Below, in pieces: positions 12,238 to 24,200 of a stretch of DNA of 64,000 nucleotides. The notes under the pieces were generated by a model. It had not been told where the DNA came from, ran no database searches, and worked only from the letters and a program-made list of their open reading frames with translations. The position numbers and the translations under genes were made by a program. This DNA is from Triplophysa rosa (lineage: Eukaryota; Chordata; Actinopteri; Cypriniformes; Nemacheilidae), in NCBI RefSeq assembly GCF_024868665.1, contig NC_079892.1:5789045-5853044 (forward strand), written 5' to 3'. Within the stretch, counting starts at the first letter, position 1. Each line of letters opens with the position of its first letter.

Positions 12238-15200
12238 GGCATGGCAGCGATTTCTGAACACCAATAAAAATCATCTTTAACAAAGAGGCACAGACTAGAA
12301 ATGGATACTTGCAAGCTCTGTGCTGGACTGATATCCGTATGCGCATGTAGAGATGGAATTGTTCAAAAGGTTTCAGAAGGCAAGTCCTGCCGAAAGTTGC
12401 GGGCCTCGTGATCGGCCGCATGGCCTAGCCACGTGGCAGCAGAGTCCATTGTTCCTTCTTCTCCCCCAGTGGGGGGGAGAGGGCAGTCTCTGAAGAGACG
12501 CCACGAAACAAGTTTTAGCGCAGAAGAGAAGAGAGGAAGAGAAAAGAGAGGGTTTTCAGAGCAGGCTCGATATTTAACCCCATGAGAGGGCATGCCCACC
12601 TGAGTTTGAATCGACCAATCAGAGTTGAGCAGGGAAGAGGTTCTTTGTCCACTCAACAGCTAATTTGCATCTTTATGAGATATCATTCCAATTATAACAT
12701 AATGAAAAGAAAGTGTTCTATGGTCACACAATGTATATAAACAAGGAGGAATTGTAAAGACAAACATTTATATATCAAATATGCTCATGTTTGAAGTGCA
12801 TCAAGACATGATTCATTCGGCGGTACGAATACAAACTGAATGACTACAGACCTGTCGCTCTCAAAGCAGTGGCCATGAAGACATCACAGAACCCTTACTG
12901 GACCCCCTGCAGTTTGCCTACAGAGCAAACAGGTCTGTTGAGGATGCAGTTAACATGGGGCTGCATTTTGTCCTGAAACATCTGGATAGACCAGGGACCT
13001 ATGTGAGGATCCTGTCTGTGGACTTCAGCTCCGCTTTCAACACCATCATCCCATCACTGCTCCAGACAAAGTTAACCCAGCTATCTGTTCCTGGCTCTAT
13101 CTGTCAGTGGATCACCAGCTTTCTGACAGACAGGCAACAGTTAGTGAGAATGGGGAAACTCACATCTAGCACCCGCACAATCAGCACTGGTGCCCCCCAG
13201 GGGTGCGTTCTCTCCCCACTGCTCTTCTCCCTGTACACCAATGACTACACTTCCCAGGACTCTTCTGTCAGACCTCTGAAGTTCGCAGACGACACCACAC
13301 TCATTGGCCTCAACCAGGATGGTGATGAGTCTGCGTACAGACAGGGGGTTGAGGAGATGGCTGTCTGGTGCAGTCATAACAACTTGTAGCTGAACACGCT
13401 TAAAACAGTGGAGACGATTGTGGACTTCAGGAGAAACCCCCCTGCACTCCCCCCTCTCACCATCATGAACAGCACTGTGGCAGCAGTGGAGTCATTCAGG
13501 TTCCTGGGCACCACCATCTCTCAGGACCTGAAGTGGGACAATCACATTGGCTCCATTGCTAAAAAAAGCCCAGCAGAGGTTGTACTTCTTACATCAGCTG
13601 AAGAAGTTCAACCTACCACAAACTCTGTTAAAACAGTTTTACTCAGCAGTCATAGAGTCTGTCCTCTGCACATCCATCACTGTCTGGTTTGGCTCAGCCA
13701 CAAAGTCAGACATCAGAAGACTACAGAGGACGATTCTAACTGCTGAGAAGATCGTTGGTGCGCCCCTGCCCACCCTCCAAGAACTGTATACATCCAGAGT
13801 GAGGAAAAGGGCTCAGAAAATCACCCTGGACCTCTCACATCCAAGCCATCATCTCTTCACAATGCTGCCGTCTGGTCGGCGCTACAGAGCACTGAGCTTC
13901 AAAACAACCAGACACAAAAACAGCTTCTTCCCTCAGGCCATCTACCTCTTGAACAGTTAAATGTTTTTTACCCACCGTGCAATTAATAACTCTGTGCAAT
14001 AATAATTAAGTGCAATATTAATTATATCCTCCAGATAATACACTATGTTTTTTTGTACAACTTTTTCTGTAAATTATATTTCATTCTGCTGTATATAGCA
14101 CATACCTTGTACTACAATAGTCTATTCTTATTTTTTACTTGTACATATTTACATACACACATAGCTTTACTCTCTATATCTTTATCTTATGTTTATTGTA
14201 TTGTATTTCTACATTTTTTATACCCATAGGCCCTTTTTTAAATCATTGTGTACTGTATTCTATTGTGTTGGTCTCTGTGTACTGTTGTTGCTGGTTCTGT
14301 GTACTGGATGCTCCTGTCACCAAAACAAATTCCTTGTATGTGCAAACATACTTTGCAATAAAGCTCTTTCTGATTCTGATTAATTATACTATATGTATAG
14401 TATACGATATGTGTACTACATCATATGACTAAACTATGTGTGTGGTATATAATATGACTATACTATATGTGTAGTATACTATATGCATGCTATATTATAT
14501 GGATATACTATATGTGTGCTTTATATGACTACACTCTCTGTCTTCTATATAATTTTACTACAATATGTGTGCTATATACTAAAATATTTTTTTAGCCTAC
14601 AGCAATTATATGACTTTAGAAGACTTGCAGTGCACAGGTTTTATGGACTACTTTATGACAAAAGTGAGAATGATGAAAACAAAGCAAAGTCTCACCACGC
14701 CCTCCTCAGCCGGGGCATTGTCTCCAACAACCAGCATGACTGGGCACCTGTGAAAAACAGATCCCGTCAAACATTCTGATCACACAAGCACATGTAAATG
14801 AGATTAGGGAGAGTCTAATGAAGTCCTCACCTCAGGGTCTTGGCATTCAACACAGAGCCACTGCGGTTCATTTCCAGATCCCTGCGGCTGAGAAAGAGAG
14901 CAGTTTTTATCAAGCCACTTTCTTTACCAAATATGCATTTTTTTCATATTAATGAGGCACTGGGCATTACCCGTTGTACATGTTCCAGAAGAGCTGGAGG
15001 TTGAACTGGTTGACAGTGTTGTTGATCTGTTGGCGATAACTCTGCACCAGCTCTGTGTTGTTCATAAGCTCCTCCTAAAATACAACACAAATATTATGGG
15101 TTATTAAATATTATGCAACATAAAATTATACAAAATGATCCCCCACTTATCACTTTTGCTCATACATAATGTGTTCATAACTGTTATGCTGCACCTGGCT

Positions 15201-18200
15201 AAAGAGATGGGCCAGAACAGTGTCTGGAAGAGTGCTGGTGAGTCCGGACAGCTTTGTGGCAGCCCAGTCAATCCAGCCTTTCCCATTGGGGTCAATGTTG
15301 AGTAGAACCAGACCCTCCACGAGATCAGGAAAAATGAGCTATAGGGAGAAAGCAGGTTTGAATTGTTAAGATTAAATGCGCACAAACAATACGCTGTAGG
15401 CAGTAGAATAAGCCAGAGGTGAGATTTACTGACCGCGAATTTGGCAAGGATGTAGGCACCAGCCCCGACTCCAATTCCAACAATGCTCTTAAAGCTGGAG
15501 GAAAGGCAATTTCATTTGGTTAGGCATCACATTGTGTTTAAGATCAAACCGTTTAAAATGACAATTGCATTGGATAAGCCAAACAGTACAGGGTATAGCA
15601 TTGTCAAGTTTATCACTGCATTACTGTAAAATATAACCACACTCACCCAAAGTGTTGCACCACGCTGGGAAGCATTCCAGCTAGCTGATCCATGGTGGGG
15701 TACTGATACCTAAAAACAATAGGCCAAAATTATGTTATGAAAGACATGATAAATGGACTAATAACAGTGTGTGTGTATGTGTGTGCATATGTCTTACCCC
15801 TGTGGCATCTGTGCGGCACCAATCTGCTGGCCAGGGGCATCCACATGGCACACAACAAAATGCTTGGTGATCTCCTGCATGTCTTCATTGTGGAAGAATG
15901 AGTTGAAGCACAACTTGTCTGTTCAAAGAAAGACAGAAAGAGATTAAAAGATGTAATCCTGTGCTAGTATCTATCTGTCTACCCATCTGTCTGTCTATCT
16001 GTCTCTCATCCATCCATCCATCCATCCATCCATCCTTCCGCCCGTCCATCCGTCCATCCGCCCATCCGCCCATCCGCCCATCCGCCCATCCGCCCATCCA
16101 TCCATCCATCCATCCATCCATCCATCCATCCATCCATCTATCTATCTGTCCGTCCGTCTGTCTGTCTGTCTGTCTATCCATCCACCTATCTGTCTGTCTA
16201 TCTGTCTGTCTATCCATCCACCCATCGGTCTATCTATCTGTCTGTCTATCTGTCCGTCTATCCATCCACCCATCGGTCCGTCTATCCATCCACCCATCGG
16301 TCTGTCTATCCACCCACCCATCGGTCTGTCTATCCATCCACCCATCGGTCTGTCTATCCATCCACCCATCGGTCTATCTATCCGTCCACCCATCGGTCTA
16401 TCTATCCGTCCACCCATCGGTCCACCCATCCCTCCCTCCCTCCCTCCCTCCCACCTATCTTTCTGTCTATCCATCCACCCATCGGTCTATCTATCTGTCT
16501 GTCTATTTGTCTGTCTATCCATCCACCCATCGGTCTATCTATCTGTCTGTCTATCTGTCCGTCTATCCATCCACCCATCGGTCCATCTATCCATCCACCC
16601 ATTGGTCCTGTCTATCCATCCACCCATCGGTCTGTCTATCCATCCACCCATCGGTCTGTCTATCCATCCACCCATCGGTCTATCTATCCATCCACCCATC
16701 GGTCCACCCATCAGTCCACCCATCCCTCTCCCTCTCCCTCTCTCGTTCTTTCCATCCGTCCGTCTGACTGTCTGTCTGTCCTTATGTCCATCCAATACTT
16801 TTTACTATTAATGAAAGAATGCTTCACATTTGGAAATCAGTTCAGAAAACCACAAAGAACAGCTTGTTCTAGACTGTATCTTTGTTGGCCTACTTAGATC
16901 ATGAAGTAAAAAAACAACAAACAGCTCTGGCGTTCTACCTAACTGCTCAAGCTGAACTAATGCTCACTTGATACTGAGCCATCTCATCCATTCACAACTA
17001 ACAGTGTGAACAGTTCAGTTGCTTTTAAATGGAATTAAGGAGCATATCTTGCTCCTGTTAGAGCATCTGGTTGGGCAATACAAGGTCACGGTTCAAGAAC
17101 ATACAAAATGAACACCCCACGTAAGTCACTTCAGATAAAAGCTTTTTCAAAAGTAATCAAGACCCCATGGAGATTCCTATAGACCCTGGAATCAAATTAC
17201 TGAAATCGACTTCGGTGATGTTCAGAACCAAAGAGCAGTACTCTCATCCAATCAGAGCCGAGCGAGCCTGTGCACTTCACCGTAGTGCCACATGACGGGA
17301 TGAATCATCCCCAGCTTTTCTATTCTGTACTAAATGACCCAGTTCTTACCCCCCTACCCTGCTGTATCGCTCACTTTGCAATCCCTGTTTGGGCCAATGT
17401 CTCCTTTCAGTGGTCTCTCTCGCTCTCTTGCTCATGCTTTGAGAAAAAGAAAGGCCATGCATAATAATACATGTATCCGCAGCAGGGAGGAAAGACAGAA
17501 TCGCTCCATGCCGCAGTGCTGATCCCCCTCCCCAGTACTGCATGATGGGTATGTTTTTGTGACCTAAATATCTCTCTTTCCCTACTTCTCTCACAGCAGC
17601 GGCATAAAAATAAAAGCAGGCAGGCACATCCGGTCCCAACAACACACTTCTGAGATACAAAATAAGAAACAAACAGACATGGGGGGAGGGCATGAAGGGA
17701 TTAAGAGAAAATAGGAAGTAAGTATCAGCGGATGAATAGAGGAAAGTCGTGCTGGAAGTAATAGATGCTCTTAGGCAAGGCTGGAGGAGTAATTTTATTC
17801 TGTCAGACTGATGGAATGGAGAATTCAAGGTCAATGGTGTGTCGGCCGCCTTTGGTGCTTTACTGACCTATTAACCAGTCTAAATGTTTTTTTCGTCCCA
17901 AATAAAATTCCCATGACGCATATTAAAGTACAGGACTGTTAAGTTAAATCAATTTAAAAATTATGTTCATAAATGTTTTACACCCTGACAATCACCATGA
18001 TTTATATTTTTATGTGATTTATTTTTAGGTTATAAAATTGAGGCATAAAATCTGAAAATTCCTATGACACTTTAAAAATTAAAGGTTCCCAAAATATTCT
18101 TTGTCTGTTTCATAAAGAACCTTAAACATTCACAGAACCTTTTTGTTAGTTAATTTTAGTGTAAAAGGGTTCTGCAGACTATAAAAAGGTAAGAAAGATA

Positions 18201-21200
18201 TTGTTATTTTAAAATCCATTGACAAAAATGTCACCAAATACGATTCTTTTATAACATTGTTGCAAAGAACACATTCTAGAACCGTTATTTTGTAAGAGTA
18301 GTACATATATTTATTCAACCTAAAAACCCCAAGACAAAAAACAATGAATATTTTGCTTGTAAATTGTTGAAATTATTACAAATAAAAAATATTGAATATT
18401 ACATTTTTAAAATACGTAAAAATGACCAAATATTAATATTATAAAAAATATTAAAGTACATAGTATAATTTATGAATAAATATATCACAACAATAATAAA
18501 ATAGATCATTGATAAATGATTATGAAAATATATGATTATATAAACATGTTTTTTTCATATATATATATATATATATATATGATGTCAACCGTTCATGGCA
18601 GTATTGTTCATTTCCGAGATATGTTTTTTACAAACATTCTCCCGTGTCTGCACCATAACGCAAGTGATGCTGAGATCACCTGCCACCTGAGATCAGTCAC
18701 GTCTCACAACGAATGCGATCTGTTATACTGCAGTCAGCTGGCACCCAAAAGACACCTCTGATGACACAATCACTTCCAGAGAGCTGCTCTTTGAATTAGT
18801 TGAAATGCAAAAACACACACTTACACAGTTCTCTTGTAAGTTTTAGAAATGTAAAAATTAGCTCCAGGTCAGTGCTTGGAGACAGATGGTGCAGTGGATC
18901 GTGCAGTACGTATGGTACATGGAGAACTTTTATATGCACACCACAAACACAAAATCCCGCACAAATAAACAGTTTACTTACGGTTGAGCCCAACATCATG
19001 GTAGGTCAGGATAGCTGGCTTATTGCCTTTAGGAGCTCCCCGGATGACCACATGCAACATCCCATTTGGGGTTTCGATGTCATGTTCCTATAACACAAAA
19101 ACATCTAGTTCTAAAAACAGCCTGAGAAAGTCGGGGCGGGCGGTTTTGCATGACCTGAACTTTTAAAAGCTTGGCCAAAAATATCTTTTTGTTTACATTT
19201 ATGCATTTGACTACAATACTCAAAATTAGCTAAATGCATGAATTCATCTTATATGTTTTTGTTACATTTCAGTAAAAAAAAAACACTTCTACAAGAAACA
19301 AAACGTGTTATAATATCACAATTTTTCTAAATCAACTGCAGTAAATCCACATGGTTGTATAACACTCATTGACTGCCAAAGGCATTTTAATCTGCGCTGA
19401 CCCATATTTACTCCCCATCTTATTCTGACATGGATGTGTGCCTGCGTGTGTTTTCCTTCAGTTTTTATAGTGTTCTGCTCAAATCCGGGCAGTCAACATC
19501 AAAGCCGAATGGGGTGAGTTTAATGTAGATTGAGGTAGGCTTGCAGACAAGAATAAATCTCTCTTTAACTCCATCATTTGTTGTTTTTGAAAATGCGTGT
19601 ACGGTTGGATGCAAATGGTGCACATGTTGTGTGTGTGTGCAGGTGTAGAACATCTGTTTGTCTGCATTTCGGTCGAAATGAAATCTCGTGGAAGCAGACG
19701 ACAGCTGTCACGGCGCTGCAAAATGCTGAACATGTTTTCGAGGGAGAAAATTAAAAACAAATAACTGAAGGGATTAAGCATGAAATATGGCCTAGTTACA
19801 GCAATATTGTGCAAATACGGCACAGCGTAAAACACTACGTGCATCATAATCTCTGCGGATGTACATTTTCCCAACTCAAGGTCGTAGATTTGTCCTTGTC
19901 TGATGATTTTTTGTATAGTCTGAATATAATTTGAATTATTGTCAAACTGCAGCCCTAAAAACAAAACACTGACAGCCAGATAGACACATGCACACATTTG
20001 GTTACTGCAGGTACATGAGTGTATCGGAGCGCACGTTCCACACATGTAAGTGTGTTAGTGTGTCAGTGCAAATGGCTCAGATGTGACTGGACATTTCTGC
20101 ACAATAGAAAATCTGTTCCAACATACTACATACTGTACAAACATAGATTATGCGTAAATATCGCATACTGCCCATTTTCTTTGTCCGAAAAAATATTTTT
20201 AAATATTTAAAAAAATATGTAAACTTGTTTTGCTTGGCAAGATGCAGTCTGTTTTATTCCTCTCTATTTTTAATAGAAAATCATGATTAATTTGAGTTAA
20301 AAAATATTTACCAGGAATCCATAAATGTAGAATTTATTTTCTCATAATTTGCAGTTTGACCTACTGAACTGTTTATTAAGTAAACAGCAAATGATTGTAC
20401 CATACAAATTCCTAAAAAATCATAATATAATACACAAATTGCTATAAAACGCACATTTATACACATACAGTGTATACATTATTGTATACATTATGAGCTG
20501 AATGTAATATTTTTAGAAAAACAAAACCTCTCTCTCTATTTACATTCCTGCAATTACGATATCCCACTCACCCCATCCCAGCATTCCGGCATGGTTGTTC
20601 AGAGATAGTGTACGCTTGGATAAAGAAATGTAGAAAGGCGAAAAAAGACCAAACAGTCTTGAACTGATTCTGTCCGAGCAATCAGATTCAGATGTAGACA
20701 ACTAGAAGGATGCTGCGTTTGCTACTGTGTCTCTTTGTCTCTCCTCGACTGGTTCAGTGGCTGAATTATGCAGTGCTGCTGCCCCCTCCCCAACACATAT
20801 TACATCCCACCCATGCCTCTGATTGGCTGGCAGCAATGCATGTACAACTCTGATTGGCTGCTCCGTGTGTCTGCCTAAATCTGTTGTGTTCTCTATCTGT
20901 GTTTGTCCCACATTTGCTCTTTTCATGTGCGTATAAGCCCTTTAAAATGGATGCAGGTTCGGTAACAATTGGAAGATGTTGATTTATATAAAAATGTATT
21001 AAATAGAACAATTCATCTCGTGTATAAATCAACATTGATACTATTTTCTGTTTCATTTAAATGTTTATAAATGTACCATCTAAATAGAATAACACACCCA
21101 CACGAGCAGAAGTGGGATAGGTGAAAGTGCCATTCACAGCACAGGACCGGTTAAAACAGGAAACTGAGGATGCGTACAGTACGTGTGCTCTCACATGAAC

Positions 21201-24200
21201 ACGTAAGGGAGGGCTGTGACATGGACACACAAGGCACATGGCCCACTTTTCTGCTGCCTACAGGAGGTGGCTGTGCTTATCACTCTTTGTCTTCTATATT
21301 ACTCACTAACTCTATCCTCATTCTGCATAAGAGGAGTTGCATACTCAACTTCAGCTTTCTTTCTTTCTTTGCCAAAATAGGAGATTAATCCCTGTGCGGA
21401 CTTGGCAGTCTCTGTCTTTCCTAAATAAACAATAGTTAACTGTTATATGCATGCATACTGGGTAATGTCGTTGCATCTGTATCTATCTAAATATAGAGAT
21501 GCATTATTTTTGGCCCTATACGCTGTTAGAAAAATATTTTCAAGCTGTCTATGGGGTAGTATTCTTTCAAAAAGTACACCTTTGTAGCTACCACAAAGGT
21601 ATATATTGGTTCCAAATGTATAGCCTATCTGTAGCCAAATGGCACATATTAAGATTGTACCATATGAATATACACACATTTTACATATCACAATCACATT
21701 TTTTGTTAACTTGTTTTGTTCCTGGCCTCTTAGGTTGCTATACTGTAACCGCAAACACCTATTTAATGAATCCATTTTGTGGCACAATTAAAACCTCTCG
21801 CTAGCTGAGCGTGCGGCTTACAGATCTCATCATCTCCATCCCCCCCCCGTCTTTTGTTTTCTCGCTGTTTAAATCAAACGCTTGTTCTCTGCGATTTAGT
21901 CCTATTTCTGTCCGAGGTGTGAAGAGATGATGCAAACTGTGAGACAGACACAAAACTGAGGTGCTGAAGTTCAAAGACTTCAACTTTTGTCGAAGTAGTT
22001 TCATTTACACTGAAACATGATGCTTCAAAGTGAATCATTTCACAAGGAAACAAAATTTAGAGACCTGTCTAATTTTGGATACTTGCAGAAGAACAACGAT
22101 GTCCTATATTAGTCGACGCACATTGAAATCTAATGGATGAATTACTGCATTTGTTTCACACAAATGCAAGTTGCTCATTATTAATAAACACGTCTTTTAC
22201 AGCCTGTTAAGAAACTTACTATTCGCAACAAAATCGACATAAAAATGAGGAAAGCTAAAACATTTGTCTGTTTTGTTCCATTGTTATTCTTCATGCATTC
22301 ATAACATACATTCTTGAATTCGATCTTGGTGATTTTTTGCACGTTGTTGTTGGTTTCTGACTATCACGACTCTCTCTGCCTGTAGCGGCAGCTGGTGTGT
22401 TTATGCTTAAAATTTAGATATTTCTATCTGTGTGTGGTAGCTGAAGGGTCACCGGAGTTCATTTCATCCAGCGAGAACAGTGTGTCTGGACATTTTTTTT
22501 ACTCATTTTTTGTCCTGATGGATCGCACGTACGTGACTCAACCCCGTTATTATGCTATGATTGAACCAAGTACATTGTGTTTATTGTTATATTATTTGGT
22601 TTGCTTGTTTTGAGTAAAATTAGATTAGTAAGTCCATTAAGCACTGGCTGAAAGCAATAATATAATGTTTACTTCAGAGCGCTTTTATTTTGTAGTAATT
22701 ATCAATTGTATGACACAGCTGGTCATGTGACGTCAAAATGGCGGCACCCGTGAGGGGGTTACCGCTCCCATACTAATAATGAATTATCTATAAAATTCCC
22801 CTCCCCCTCGTGTCATTCAAAACCTGTATGACACAAATGAAGATATTTTGAGAAATGTGATTTTGTATAAGTACAATGGAAGTCAATGGGAGACAATATT
22901 ATTCGGTTTCCAACATTCTTCAAAGTATCTTCTGCAGAAGAAAGCAAGTCAGACAGGTTTGGAATGACATGAGGATGAGTAAATGATGGAACAATTTTCA
23001 TTTTGGGGTGAACTATCCCCCCTAAGATTTAAAATTCACAGATGTAAAAAAATCTGAATTACAACTGAACAAGTCAATTACATATTCATTGAATCTTCTG
23101 GCACAGTTTTGCAGAAACCTCACAATGGCTCAAAATCCCTCACGTCACTTTAAACCCGTGTGACTTACTTTCTTCTGCAGAACACGTTTCGAAGAAGTAA
23201 CCGGACAACGGCAGTACCCGATTACTTGCATTGCATTTGTGACCACACAATAGAAGTAAATGCAGAAGAAAGTAAGTCATACAAGTTTGAAATGTCAAGA
23301 GGGTGAGTAAATGATGACAGAATCATCATTTTTAGGTGAAATATCCCTTTAAGAGTGGTTTGGTTAAATGCAAGTCGTACATCAAATACGCAAAGAGAAG
23401 AATCACTGTACCTTCCAATCTCCAGCATCCACAAACGTCTCACAGTTTTCCTGCAGGAACACAAAAGGTTAGATTCATCAAAGCCTTCGGCACGTTTTTA
23501 ACATGTTACACATTACAATAAATGAAGCAGTGATCGGAGCAACACTCTGCAAGGTTCCGGCAACACAGGAAATGTTTCTGTGATTGAAATTCTTACTGAT
23601 TTCAGACCTGCATGTGAGTTTTTGTTTCACTACAAGGTTAGTACAGTATGTGGTTTTGCTGATATGAGACCTGTTTTACATTGAAGTATAATGGTCAGTG
23701 TTTTGATGGTCCCACCTTAGTATTGGTGAGTAAAGATATTTTGAAGGTGCTGAGGGGGAAAAGTGAAGCATATAAGAACAGTTTGAGAAGAGTTCATTTT
23801 GTTCCCTTTGCAAGATTCTCCGCGTTCCGCCACAATCACAGTAGAAATAAAAAAGGAATCCATGTAGCATGAGTTAGAACAGAATACAGACAGAAACACA
23901 GACAGAGCAACTAAAGTGGAATTTATTGGGAAAAAAAAGAAAAAGACACGATAACATATTTTAGATCCAACCAAAGCATCCATTTTGGTAGAAAATCAAA
24001 GCAAGTAACATGGAGTGATACTGAAAAGCTGGAAAACAACCTAAAGAAAGAAGTTAGTGCATGCAGATCAAGCAGGCAGAAGAGATGAGGGAAGAATGGC
24101 AAAAGCAGAATTTTTTAATGTCGGACCAGCAGGTGTCACTCCTTTTCAAGATTCAAACCTCCAATGCAGTACTTGCAAAACTTTGCCCAGTTGAAGGTAA

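Larger units (their letters stand above)
8209..14381 (+). mobile_element. CR1/L2-like LINE, antisense to ndrg4, heavily interrupted
   Basis: Starts with an AAGATGGCGCCGCAG-type leader and ends in AATAAAGCTCTTTCTGATTC, a typical fish L2-like tail. Broken pieces of a single long ORF are visible: an N-terminal part at 8218-8470, endonuclease-type pieces at 9096-9372, 9745-10203 and 10997-11330, reverse transcriptase at 12842-13389 with the catalytic FADD motif, and a C-terminal part at 13390-13960. Frameshifts, internal deletions, a stop in place of a sense codon at 13387-13389 and at least four foreign insertions make it a dead copy. Clade assignment (CR1/L2) is from the recognisable protein pieces; no search could be run. 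Confidence 0.88.
16796..18981. other. ndrg4 intron, repeats only
   Basis: No exon seen. Holds a diverged plus-strand SINE (17045-17150), a fold-back repeat (18066-18300) and an AT-rich block with a (TA)n run at 18556-18581. Confidence 0.6.
20593..23411. other. ndrg4 intron and internal promoter region
   Basis: No further coding exon seen. Probable 5' untranslated sequence and promoter of the short isoform at about 20593-20900, then AT-rich intron with two MITE copies at its right end. Confidence 0.55.

Noticed and set aside
12955..13960. Reverse transcriptase as a domesticated host gene
   Set aside because: Frameshifts, a stop and nested insertions in the same LINE show a dead copy.
15961..16795. 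268-codon and several 60-110-codon open frames on both strands
   Set aside because: They are translations of tetranucleotide/24-bp simple repeats, open in several frames, with no protein-like composition.
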